From assembly GCA_963664845.1 (NCBI GenBank), contig OY761615.1:5580001-5644000 (forward strand): DNA of 64,000 nucleotides, read 5' to 3'. The notes below the pieces were generated by a model. It had not been told where the DNA came from. It was given only the letters and a program-made list of their open reading frames with translations, and did no database searches. Origin of the DNA: CAIYTF01 sp963664845. GTDB lineage: Bacteria; Bacteroidota; Ignavibacteria; Ignavibacteriales; Ignavibacteriaceae. Positions 45,540-53,827 of this stretch are shown piece after piece; positions within the stretch are counted from its first letter, which is position 1, and each line of letters opens with the position of its first letter. Position numbers and translations under genes: made by a program.

Positions 45540-46730
45540 TTGGATTTATTTCAAAAGTGTTACGATTTTACCCGCGCAGATGATATAAAAGCAGCCGGCA
45601 TGTATCCTTATTTCAGACCAATTCAGGAAAATGAAGGACCAGTTGTCCAAATTTCTGGGAAAAAAGTTGTCATGGCCGGTTCGAATAATTACTTAGGGCT
45701 AACAGCTCATCCCAAAGTTAAAGAAGCAGCAAAAAAAGCCATCGACAAGTATGGTACTGGTTGTTCAGGTTCACGGTATCTTACAGGAACCATTGATCTG
45801 CACAACGAACTTGAATTCCGTCTGGCTAAGTTTTTAAATGCAGAAGCGGTTTTGCTGTTCTCTACGGGTTATCAGACTGCACAGGGCATAATACCCACTT
45901 TGACGCAACGAGGCGAATTTGTTGTTTCCGACAGAGACAATCACGCCTGTATTGTTGCCGGAAATCTCATGGCCAAGGGCGCTACCGTTGAATTTGTACG
46001 GTACAAACACAACGATATGGCTGATTTTGAAAGAGTGATCTCCAAGCTTCCCCTTGAAGTTGGAAAACTTGTCGTCAGTGACGGCGTTTTCTCAACCGGT
46101 GGTGAAATAGTCGATCTCCCGAAACTTAACGAAATTGCAAAAAAATATAATGGCAGACTTCTGATTGATGATGCACATTCAGTTGGCGTAATCGGAAAAG
46201 GTGGAAGAGGAACAGCCAGCGAGTTTGGTTTGGAAGATCAGGTTGATATGACCATGGGAACCTTCAGCAAAACTTTTGCTTCTTTGGGTGGTTTTGTGTG
46301 CGGACCAGAAAGAGTTATTAATTATCTTAAACACTCCTCCCCTGCGCTTATTTTCAGTGCTTCACCTACCCCGGCCTCTGTGGCTTCAGCTTTGGCGGCT
46401 CTGGATATTTTGGAACAAGAGCCGGAAAGAGTAACAAAAGTGGTAGCAAATGCAGCCTACATGCGTGAACACCTCAAAGCCGAAGGCTTCAATGTGGTTG
46501 ATGGCCGCACAGCAATTGTACCTGTTATTGTCGGTGACGATGAACGTTCATTTAAAATGGGACAGATGCTTTTTGAAGCCGGCGTTTTTGTTAACGTTTT
46601 TATTTCACCGGGAGTTCCGCAGGGACGACAGATGATGAGAACAAGCTATATGTCCACACACGAAAAAGAACATTTGGATTTTATTATCGATGCGTTTAAG
46701 AAGATCGGTAAAGAAATTGGTCTTATTTAA
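45540..46730 (+). CDS. spt: Serine palmitoyltransferase-type alpha-oxoamine synthase
   Basis: The product is a 396-residue PLP enzyme of the alpha-oxoamine synthase family (SPT, KBL, AONS). PLP residues are present: Lys244 in GTFSKTFASLGGF, Asp210 and His213 in LLIDDAHSVG, and the stacking His in DRDNHACIV (135). It would condense serine with an acyl thioester to 3-ketosphinganine, the first step of sphingolipid synthesis. KBL or AONS cannot be ruled out from motifs alone, but the neighbouring GNAT and SDR genes match ceramide-synthesis genes, and no biotin or threonine genes are near. The start is TTG; a GGAGG ribosome-binding site at about 45530 supports it. Confidence 0.85.
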   Translation: MDLFQKCYDFTRADDIKAAGMYPYFRPIQENEGPVVQISGKKVVMAGSNNYLGLTAHPKVKEAAKKAIDKYGTGCSGSRYLTGTIDLHNELEFRLAKFLNAEAVLLFSTGYQTAQGIIPTLTQRGEFVVSDRDNHACIVAGNLMAKGATVEFVRYKHNDMADFERVISKLPLEVGKLVVSDGVFSTGGEIVDLPKLNEIAKKYNGRLLIDDAHSVGVIGKGGRGTASEFGLEDQVDMTMGTFSKTFASLGGFVCGPERVINYLKHSSPALIFSASPTPASVASALAALDILEQEPERVTKVVANAAYMREHLKAEGFNVVDGRTAIVPVIVGDDERSFKMGQMLFEAGVFVNVFISPGVPQGRQMMRTSYMSTHEKEHLDFIIDAFKKIGKEIGLI

Positions 46731-46782
46731 GTTTTTTTGAATAGTCATTTCAATCTGAACATTAAAGAAAGTTATTGTTACC

Positions 46783-47898
46783 ATGGCTGTTGAAATCAAA
46801 TTAGTGCAATCTGGTTCTGATCTGATGAAGTTTATTAAATTCCCTTGGGCTGTTTATAAAAACGACCCCAACTGGGTTCCCCATCTTATTATGGACCGAA
46901 AGAAAGTGCTAAGTAAAAAGAAAAATCCTTTTTTCCAGCATGCAGAAGCTGACTATTTTCTCGCATATAAAGATGGTAAAATTGCTGGGAGAATTGCAGC
47001 AATTAAAAATGACCTGCATAATAAAGTCCACGAGGACAAAGTCGGATTTTTCGGTTTTTTTGAGTGCTTCAACGATCAGGAAGTGGCTAATGCACTTTTT
47101 GACACTGCCGCAGATTGGCTGCGTAAACGCGGTTTAGACAAAATGCGCGGACCGGCCAATCCTTCCGTTAATGACGAATACGGTATGCTGTTGGAAGGTT
47201 TTGACGATTCCCCCCGGCTTTTAATGACCTATAATCCAAAGTATTATCTCACTCTCTGTGATTCTTATGGTCTCGTAAAAGACATGGACCTGAATGCTTA
47301 TAAGCTTGATTCCGATAAAGTGCTTGCTTCAGAGAAACTGAAAAGGATAGCCGAACTTGCACGTCAACGGTCAAAAATTGTGATCAGACCGCTGAATATG
47401 AAGGATTTCGATAACGAATTGAAGAAGATCAAGGAGATATACAACAAAGCATGGGAAAAGAATTATGGTTTTGTCCCCTTTACCGATGCTGAAATGGATG
47501 CAATGGCTGTCGATTTAAAACAACTCGTTGACCCGGGAATTGTTCTTTTTGGTGAAATTGAAGGGAAAACTGTTGGATTTGCGCTTACCATGCTCGATTA
47601 TAATAAAATATTCAAGCAGATGAACGGCAGAATCTTCCCTAACATTTACAAAATGTGGACTCAGAAAAAAACCTTAAACTGGGCCCGCGTATTGATCCTT
47701 GGACTTATCCCTGAATACCGGATGCGCGGACTCGATGCCGTATTTTACTGGGACATCGTAAATCTTACACGGAAAATCGGCGTGATGTATGGTGAAGCCA
47801 GTTGGATACTGGAAACTAACGAAATGATGAATCGTGGTGCTCAGGTTATGCAAGGCGAGCTATACAAAAAATATCGTATCTATCAGAAGGCTATCTAG
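46783..47898 (+). CDS. GNAT-fold protein, candidate bacterial ceramide synthase (bCerS)
   Basis: The product is 371 residues, common next to spt genes. The N-terminal part has PWAVYKNDPNWVPHL, AEADYFLAYKDGKIAGRIAA and RGPANPSVNDEYGMLLEGF. A C-terminal GNAT-like domain follows (~200-371), with GKTVGFALTMLDYN as the acetyl-CoA-like strand and GLIPEYRMRGLDAVFYW as the loop that would bind the CoA or ACP thioester. In Caulobacter crescentus a GNAT-family protein (bCerS) N-acylates the sphingoid base to give ceramide; this protein has that style and position. It lies 52 bases after spt. The function is inferred, not shown. Confidence 0.8.
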   Translation: MAVEIKLVQSGSDLMKFIKFPWAVYKNDPNWVPHLIMDRKKVLSKKKNPFFQHAEADYFLAYKDGKIAGRIAAIKNDLHNKVHEDKVGFFGFFECFNDQEVANALFDTAADWLRKRGLDKMRGPANPSVNDEYGMLLEGFDDSPRLLMTYNPKYYLTLCDSYGLVKDMDLNAYKLDSDKVLASEKLKRIAELARQRSKIVIRPLNMKDFDNELKKIKEIYNKAWEKNYGFVPFTDAEMDAMAVDLKQLVDPGIVLFGEIEGKTVGFALTMLDYNKIFKQMNGRIFPNIYKMWTQKKTLNWARVLILGLIPEYRMRGLDAVFYWDIVNLTRKIGVMYGEASWILETNEMMNRGAQVMQGELYKKYRIYQKAI

Positions 47899-47924
47899 TC
47901 TTATTTCACCTTTACAAGTTAATA

Positions 47925-49037
47925 ATGAATATCCTATCTCCTGAAGTGCTTTTTCCGATTGCATTGGGGATAGGGTATTTTTTTTTCTTTTTATTTAAGG
48001 AATTCAGGTTACATTCCTACTTTGCCTGTAACCAAAACTTCGAAAATCCATCTGCCAATCCCGTTGGCATCTCTGTTATAATAGCTTGCAAGAACGAAGA
48101 AAGGAATATTCCTGGTCTTCTTTTGGCACTGGAATCCCTGGATTACCCTACCGATAAATGTGAATTCATTATTGTTGATGATGCTTCAACCGATCGTACG
48201 CTTGAACTCCTTGTAAACCATACTTCACAGTACAAAAACATCAGGGTGATAAAGGCAGGCAATAAACTCTACCCGGCAAAAAAAGGTGCACTTAACGAAG
48301 GCATAAACAAAGCGCTATTTGAGAATATCATGATAACTGACGCTGACTGCAGGCCGGGAAAAAACTGGCTGCTTTCAGCAAACCAGGGTTTTGCAAACAA
48401 AAATGAAGTAATTTTTGGAATCGCCCCATACTGGAACGAAGTCCAGTTTATAAAACAGTTCTTTTGCTATGAACAGTTCGCGGCAACCACACAGTATCTT
48501 TCCGCTGCAATTGCCGGTCACCCCTATTCTGCTGCAGCCCGAAATTTTGGCTTCACAAAGGCGGTATATAACGAATTGGGCGGGTTTTCTTCCACTTTGC
48601 AATCTCTGGGCGGTGATGACGATTTATTTCTGTTGGCTGCACTCAAAAGCCGCAAGCAAATTGGAGTAATTCCGGTTTCAGATCAGTCGTTGCCATTCAG
48701 CGAGGCCCCCCAAAATTGGAATGCTTACCTTTCGCAGCGTAGCCGACATGTGAAAACCTCCCATAACTATCTCTTTTCTACAAAGGTTTTTCTGACTCTG
48801 TTCCATTGGGTCAATTATGTATCTTTGTTTTCCTTGTTTTTATGGTGGGTTTCCCCTGCTTTCATCTTCCCCACCATTGTGAAAATAGTGGGCGATGGTT
48901 ACCTGGCAAAAAAATATGAACGTTTGTTTTCCTATAAGTTTACTCTTTTACGAATGATTCCTTTCGTTTTTTTGTATGAGCTGACCATTCCCCTTAATTT
49001 TGCCAACTCACTATTTCGACGGGATAAATGGAAATAA
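47925..49037 (+). CDS. Membrane-bound GT2 glycosyltransferase
   Basis: The product is 370 residues with an N-terminal transmembrane helix (LFPIALGIGYFFFFLF). A GT-A catalytic domain follows, with VIIACKNEERNIPGLL, VDDASTDRTLELL and TDADCRPGKNW (the acidic metal and sugar-binding residues), GGFSSTLQSLGGDDDL (the acceptor/base block) and SQRSRHVKTSHN (a QxxRW-like motif). At least two C-terminal membrane helices close it. The overall plan is that of processive or ceramide-type GT2 enzymes. Directly downstream of spt and the GNAT gene, it could glycosylate a sphingolipid or another envelope lipid. Its stop overlaps the methyltransferase start by 10 bases. Confidence 0.85.
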   Translation: MNILSPEVLFPIALGIGYFFFFLFKEFRLHSYFACNQNFENPSANPVGISVIIACKNEERNIPGLLLALESLDYPTDKCEFIIVDDASTDRTLELLVNHTSQYKNIRVIKAGNKLYPAKKGALNEGINKALFENIMITDADCRPGKNWLLSANQGFANKNEVIFGIAPYWNEVQFIKQFFCYEQFAATTQYLSAAIAGHPYSAAARNFGFTKAVYNELGGFSSTLQSLGGDDDLFLLAALKSRKQIGVIPVSDQSLPFSEAPQNWNAYLSQRSRHVKTSHNYLFSTKVFLTLFHWVNYVSLFSLFLWWVSPAFIFPTIVKIVGDGYLAKKYERLFSYKFTLLRMIPFVFLYELTIPLNFANSLFRRDKWK

Positions 49038-49858
49038 AGAAAGAGCCTTATTGGAACAGTGAAACCCATCCCAATTATCATCGATGGAAACGGGGAAGAG
49101 AAATTGCGGCATACCGGGCTGCATTCCTGCGATCAATTCTGGAGAAGGAAATTGAGCTCAAAGGAAAGGTTATTCTTGACATCGGTAGTGGAATCGGTGG
49201 AACTGCCTCTGTCCTGAGCGAAACTAACACCTGTATCAGTCTGGACATTTCGTTCATGAAATTACGTTCGCAGGATGAAAGTCCCTCGATGCACCGGGTT
49301 TGTGCTGATGGCAGGTTTTTGCCGTTTAGACCAGGAACGTTTGATGTTATTATTCTTCAGGATGTAATAGAACATATAGACCATGCGGAACGGGTGTTAA
49401 ATGAGGTCTTCCATGTTCTCAAAGATAGTGGTCTGATATATATAAGTTCGCCGAATAAATTCTCCTCCGCAAATATTATAGCCGATCCTCACTGGGGGCT
49501 TCCCCTGGTATCTTTATTCAGTCGCCCATGCATAAAAAAGTACGTGTTACCTTTATTGCGAAAATCCGAGCGAAACAGGGATGATTTTGCAGCTCTGTAT
49601 TCCATTAACACGATTAAGAAGTTCATAGGAGATCAGGGATGTCTGAAATTATGGACGTCGTTTGCAACTTCTGAACTTTTCAAAGGCAACAAAGGGATAA
49701 TTTGGAGTGATTTTCATCTAAAACTTATGCAGGTGGTCAAATTTTTTAGATTTCACCTTCTCTATTTGAAGTGGGTAAATGATGATTTCGGGCTTATTAC
49801 CTGGATTTATACACCAACCTTTTACATTACTGTTAAAAAGAAAAAGAATTATTCGTAA
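49028..49858 (+). CDS. SAM-dependent methyltransferase
   Basis: The product is 276 residues. The SAM motif I is VILDIGSGIGGTASVL (~47-62), motif II/post-I includes CISLDISFMK, and FDVIILQDVIEHIDHAERVL carries the usual acidic block. YISSPNKFSS follows. The C-terminal ~90 residues are hydrophobic and basic, consistent with membrane association. It starts within the last 10 bases of the GT2 gene, so translation is coupled and a shared pathway is likely. The methyl acceptor is unknown; a sugar or lipid made by the preceding enzymes is a guess. Confidence 0.85.
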   Translation: MEIKKEPYWNSETHPNYHRWKRGREIAAYRAAFLRSILEKEIELKGKVILDIGSGIGGTASVLSETNTCISLDISFMKLRSQDESPSMHRVCADGRFLPFRPGTFDVIILQDVIEHIDHAERVLNEVFHVLKDSGLIYISSPNKFSSANIIADPHWGLPLVSLFSRPCIKKYVLPLLRKSERNRDDFAALYSINTIKKFIGDQGCLKLWTSFATSELFKGNKGIIWSDFHLKLMQVVKFFRFHLLYLKWVNDDFGLITWIYTPTFYITVKKKKNYS

Positions 49859-49890
49859 TTTGAGTTTCATAAAAAAAGGATCTAACAACA

Positions 49891-50292
49891 ATGCACGTAT
49901 CATATGAAGAATTGGCCAAAGCAGCTGTCGCGGCCAAAAGCAATGCAATGCCAACCTATTCGAACTTCCATGTGGGAGCAGCTCTCCTTACCGAGGATGA
50001 TCAGGTCATCAGGGGGAGCAACGTGGAGTGTAGTTCCTACAGCATGACCATCTGTGCTGAACGTGTGGCAATATTCAAAGCTGTTACTGAAGGCATTCGC
50101 AAATTTAAAGCAATAGCCATAGCCAGTGATTTTGAAGGATTTATCTCACCTTGCGGAGCATGCCGGCAAATTATTTTTGAATTATGTGGTGATATCGACA
50201 TTATTCTTACCGACAGTAAATTGAATTCAAAAATCTTCAAAGCAAGCGAGATGCTCCCATTTGCGTTCACCGAAGATTCCCTGCCAAAATAA
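49891..50292 (+). CDS. cdd: Cytidine deaminase
   Basis: This 133-residue homotetrameric zinc enzyme deaminates cytidine and deoxycytidine to uridine forms. The zinc site is complete: Cys55 and Glu57 in TICAERVAIF, Cys88 and Cys91 in SPCGACRQII. NFHVGAALL and GSNVECSSYSMT are the substrate-binding blocks. Length matches the short tetrameric class. It sits just after the methyltransferase and before purine nucleoside phosphorylase, forming a small nucleoside-salvage pair. Confidence 0.96.
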   Translation: MHVSYEELAKAAVAAKSNAMPTYSNFHVGAALLTEDDQVIRGSNVECSSYSMTICAERVAIFKAVTEGIRKFKAIAIASDFEGFISPCGACRQIIFELCGDIDIILTDSKLNSKIFKASEMLPFAFTEDSLPK

Positions 50293-50385
50293 AGATGCAA
50301 ACACTCTAATTAACATTATTTAATCCTGTTTATAAATTATTATTAAACATTTTATATGAGATTATTTTAAGCGAAATCTATTGTT

Positions 50386-51222
50386 ATGAAACTTACTCTC
50401 ACAAAAAAATATGCGGCGACAATCGCTGAATTCAAAAAACGTGCTCCGTTCTCTGTGGACATGGCTCTCATTCTTGGAAGCGGATTGGGTGAATTTGCTG
50501 ACTCACTTGAACCGGTTCTTACAATTCCCGTATCCGAACTACCACAATATCCTCCATCAACAGTAGCCGGTCATCAGGGTAAGATACATTTTGTTGATTA
50601 TAAAGGACTTAAACTCTTATTATTTCAGGGCAGGATCCATTATTATGAAGGTTATACCTTGGATCAATGTCTGCTCCCTGCAGAATTGTCAGCTCTATCG
50701 GGAGCACGCGAGATCATCATCACTAATGCCGCTGGCGGAATTAACAGCTTGTTTTCCCCAGGCGATTTGATGCTTACCTCCGGTTTCAATTCAATGTTTC
50801 TTAAAAAAGAGCTCAGCATTATCCTGGGAGCAGGTAATATAGACCAAAGGAACGCTCTGGTGCAATTGACTGAAATCCCGTTATACTCAAGGATTAAAGA
50901 TACTGCACAAACCTCAGGAATAGCATTAAAGGAAGGTGTATATTTCTTTTCTAAAGGCCCCAGTTATGAAACTCCTGCTGAGATTCGTTTTATGAGAGAA
51001 TTTGGGGCTGACGCTGTTGGAATGTCCAGCGTACATGAAGCGGTTTATGCAATAGCGCGAGGTATGAAACCCGCGCTTATCTCATGCATCACAAATTTTG
51101 CGGCCGGTATTTCTCCAAATAAACTGTATCATGAAGAGGTGACTGAAACCGCTAATTTGGTCAGAACTAAATTTGAAACTTTGTTAAAGAATGTTTTTAA
51201 CAATACTATTGCGAAGAACTGA
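50386..51222 (+). CDS. Purine nucleoside phosphorylase (trimeric class)
   Basis: This 278-residue enzyme splits purine nucleosides with phosphate. Signatures are LILGSGLGEFAD (phosphate loop), AGHQGKIHF, QGRIHYYEGY, ITNAAGGINSLF, the purine-binding GPSYETPAEIRF and GADAVGMSSVHEA, and ITNFAAGIS with the base-contacting Asn. Length and motifs match the low-molecular-mass trimeric PNP (PunA-like) group. It overlaps the convergent rsmE gene by 39 bases at the 3' end. It works with cdd in salvage. Confidence 0.95.
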   Translation: MKLTLTKKYAATIAEFKKRAPFSVDMALILGSGLGEFADSLEPVLTIPVSELPQYPPSTVAGHQGKIHFVDYKGLKLLLFQGRIHYYEGYTLDQCLLPAELSALSGAREIIITNAAGGINSLFSPGDLMLTSGFNSMFLKKELSIILGAGNIDQRNALVQLTEIPLYSRIKDTAQTSGIALKEGVYFFSKGPSYETPAEIRFMREFGADAVGMSSVHEAVYAIARGMKPALISCITNFAAGISPNKLYHEEVTETANLVRTKFETLLKNVFNNTIAKN

Positions 51223-51936
51223 GGCAGCATAAACTACTGCAGTTTCAGATCTTAGGCGGTTATCAGTAAGGTTTGTAAGAAGTGTTTCGGGGAATTGGCG
51301 GATTTCATCGTCCGTCATTCCCCCTTCCGGTCCAAACAGCAGATAAATTTTGGTATTTGTACCCTCCTTGATGACTTTGATATTATCTTCCCACACATGC
51401 TCCCCTTTCGCCTCGAATATAATAATTTTCTTTGCTCCCGACTCATTTTGAACAGATTCCAGACGATAGTCAACTAACAGGTTCGGTTCCCAAAGACTGA
51501 GTGATTGTTTCATTGCGGCGACTGCAATTTTCTGCATTCTTTCCAATGGCAATAATTTACTTTGACTGACAGAGCGCTTTGCCCTGTAAAAAATAATGTT
51601 AGAAAAACCTAATTCAATCAATTTCTCGACACAAAATTCTGCTCTGTCCGTTGATTTAAGCAATGGAAGACAGAAAAAAACATTTGGGAAATGCTGGTCC
51701 TTATGAACGATAAGCCGGGTTTTGATCAGCATATCCTTTTTTGTAACATCCAGTATTTCGCAGGAATAGAGGTTTCCCCTGCCATCTGTAGCGTGTATAG
51801 TGCTCCCGGGAGCATGTTTCATCACATTCGTAATATGATGAAACTCAGGTCCGCTGATTTTGGCTACCTGATTTTCCTGATTGAGTTCAGGAAAAAAATA
51901 CAGTTCTATTTCAGAAAGTGGTTCCGAGATCAACAA
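51184..51936 (-). CDS. rsmE: 16S rRNA (uracil1498-N3)-methyltransferase
   Basis: RsmE methylates U1498 of 16S rRNA using SAM with a SPOUT fold. The 250 residues contain an N-terminal PUA-like domain (ELYFFPELNQ, FHHITNVMKHAPGS) and the knotted C-terminal domain with LLFGPEGGMTDDEI and LRSETAVVYAASVL, the family end motif. Start codons are weak: TTG at 51936 or 51933, just inside the end of the outer-membrane barrel gene (26-base overlap), suggesting coupling. The 3' end overlaps the convergent phosphorylase gene. Confidence 0.93.
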   Translation of the reverse strand: MLISEPLSEIELYFFPELNQENQVAKISGPEFHHITNVMKHAPGSTIHATDGRGNLYSCEILDVTKKDMLIKTRLIVHKDQHFPNVFFCLPLLKSTDRAEFCVEKLIELGFSNIIFYRAKRSVSQSKLLPLERMQKIAVAAMKQSLSLWEPNLLVDYRLESVQNESGAKKIIIFEAKGEHVWEDNIKVIKEGTNTKIYLLFGPEGGMTDDEIRQFPETLLTNLTDNRLRSETAVVYAASVLRNSIVKNIL

Positions 51937-53401
51937 TGACCTCCCTCTTCAGTTTTTTATCAAATGCAAGTTCTACACGCAACTGATTATAGGGCAACAG
52001 AAGGAATCCCAGTCCTACGCCAAACCCCAGCTGCGAGGCACCCGGCGCAGTCACGGAGAACGATTTATCATGGATTGTCCCGGCATCCACAAAGGTGTAG
52101 GTGTATAAGCCGGTCCTGAACCGTTGCAGACTTGTAGGTATTAGCGGAAAATCAAAACCGATATCCCATTCCCTGATCAGGGGAAGCTTGAGTTCCATGG
52201 ACCCAAAATAAAGTGCCTTTCCTTCCCGGTGCAATGAGAACTGACCCCGGACCTTTTGATCGTATCCAAGATATACTTGGTCGTAGTAAGGGATATTTGC
52301 CCCCGACACCTGTTTTGTCAATTCTCTTACTTTGAGTGTCAGACTGTTGCCAAGTGGAATATAATGTATCAGATCGATAGTGAATCCCTGGTAGGCTAGG
52401 TCCCTTACACCAAATCCTTTGTGATATGCGCTCACATTGAAATAGGAACCGAGTTCTGCGTTCTGAGCAAGATCACGGGTATCATAGCGCAGGGAAACAA
52501 GCGTATAAGGGTACCCTTTGGGTGAATTTGAACTGAAATTCGGTGCCTTGGGGGAATTTGGGTACTCGAAATACTGCAATCCATTGGTCCAATATGCTCG
52601 GGATACACGGTTAAAACGTTTACCAAGCGTAAGATTTACGTCATAATATTTTGCATAAAAATCATCTCCAAATATGACCACTGCGCTATCACTTTTATTC
52701 TTCAACTTTCCATACCCACCCGAAATAGCAAGATAATACTTCCCATCAGCATCCAACATGGGATTCTCATAGGTCAATGTTAATGATGAATTATACCCAA
52801 ACGCACCTTTTACTCGTATTTTTTGATTTTGACCGCGGAAATTATTCACCAGCAGATCAAGCCCATAAGATACTTTGCTCCAATCATGGTCCACCAGTTC
52901 AATGAAAGGAATGGGCCAAATGTACCAACTCTCAATAACTTCGATATAGACTTTCGCCACCCCGGGACGCTCACTGAAAACACTCACTGTATTGAAAAGA
53001 CCCAAACTGTATATCCGTTCGCGGTTGTATTTCAGATCATTGACTGAAATAGTATCGCCCGGTTTAAATGTCAGTTCATTAAGGATAACGCTGGGTTCTG
53101 TTATGGTATTTCCCAAAATAAGGATCGAATCGACTACTATGGTACGGTTATCCAGAGTATCCCTTGTTGTCGAAAATGCCGGGGAATGAAACAGTACAAG
53201 AAATAACAGGCAACGATACAGTTTATTGAAAAATCGCAGAAAGTATACGCCATTTTCGGTTGAAGTGCCCTGATCACTTACTCTGGCTAAGTGCGAATTT
53301 GAGATGATAATGATTACTCCTGCCAGACTAAAGGTTGTTCGAAAAAGAGCAATGGCGGTATTCCACCGCAATGCAGTGATCCTGAATGACTTCAATCCCA
53401 T
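51911..53401 (-). CDS. BamA/TamA-family outer-membrane protein (POTRA plus barrel)
   Basis: One POTRA-like domain (~residues 85-165, IVVDSILILGNTITEPSVIL) precedes a surface-antigen (Omp85-type) barrel. Barrel features are GLDLLVNNFRGQNQKIRVKG, YDTRDLAQNAELGSYF, VRGQFSLHREGKALYFGSME and a terminal aromatic strand (VDLGTTF). It may help insert or export outer-membrane proteins or lipids. The start is unclear: the ATG at 53401 and a TTG at 53371 lie inside the preceding gene, while the likely signal peptide (LYRCLLFLVLFHSPAFS) begins near a CTG at 53239 with no canonical start. Probably co-transcribed with yccU-like and rsmE. Confidence 0.88.
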   Translation of the reverse strand: MGLKSFRITALRWNTAIALFRTTFSLAGVIIIISNSHLARVSDQGTSTENGVYFLRFFNKLYRCLLFLVLFHSPAFSTTRDTLDNRTIVVDSILILGNTITEPSVILNELTFKPGDTISVNDLKYNRERIYSLGLFNTVSVFSERPGVAKVYIEVIESWYIWPIPFIELVDHDWSKVSYGLDLLVNNFRGQNQKIRVKGAFGYNSSLTLTYENPMLDADGKYYLAISGGYGKLKNKSDSAVVIFGDDFYAKYYDVNLTLGKRFNRVSRAYWTNGLQYFEYPNSPKAPNFSSNSPKGYPYTLVSLRYDTRDLAQNAELGSYFNVSAYHKGFGVRDLAYQGFTIDLIHYIPLGNSLTLKVRELTKQVSGANIPYYDQVYLGYDQKVRGQFSLHREGKALYFGSMELKLPLIREWDIGFDFPLIPTSLQRFRTGLYTYTFVDAGTIHDKSFSVTAPGASQLGFGVGLGFLLLPYNQLRVELAFDKKLKREVIVDLGTTF

Positions 53402-53738
53402 TTTCCGTCAAAACGCCGGCAACATGATCATTGTGGACACCCAGCTGAAACCATACGGTTTTCGGTTTCAGGGATAATATCTCAGCCTGTAAAGCATTCA
53501 AACGGTCACCGTTAAGGAATACGTCAAGAATATCCACCTTTACCGGGATGTCTTTCAGTGAAGGATAAACCGGAATGTCCTCAACATGATTGATCTGCGG
53601 ATGGACGCCGGTAACCGAATAACCCTTGTTTTTTAGAAAAATAGCAATGCTGCCCGAGTCTCTATCGGGTTTATCGGATATACCGAGAACAGTAATACTT
53701 TTTGACTCTTTTAAAATTGAACAGATATCCCTGCTCAT
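53328..53738 (-). CDS. CoA-binding protein (YccU-like)
   Basis: The 136-residue Rossmann-like protein of the CoA-binding domain family matches the YccU group. Signatures are ITVLGISDKPDRDSG, IFLKNKGYSVTGVHPQ, VDILDVFLNG and WFQLGVHND, ending DHCIAVEYRH. The family binds CoA or a related nucleotide, but no defined reaction is known. Length is complete. AGGA precedes the ATG. Its 3' end overlaps the possible start of the barrel gene by up to 74 bases, out of frame. Confidence 0.9.
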   Translation of the reverse strand: MSRDICSILKESKSITVLGISDKPDRDSGSIAIFLKNKGYSVTGVHPQINHVEDIPVYPSLKDIPVKVDILDVFLNGDRLNALQAEILSLKPKTVWFQLGVHNDHVAGVLTENGIEVIQDHCIAVEYRHCSFSNNL

Positions 53739-53827
53739 AACATCCTTTCATGGAAGAGAATTAAAAACGACCCGGAGTAGTCAATGTTGATAGTGAAAAC
53801 AGTACCCCGGGTTGTGGTATATAAAAT

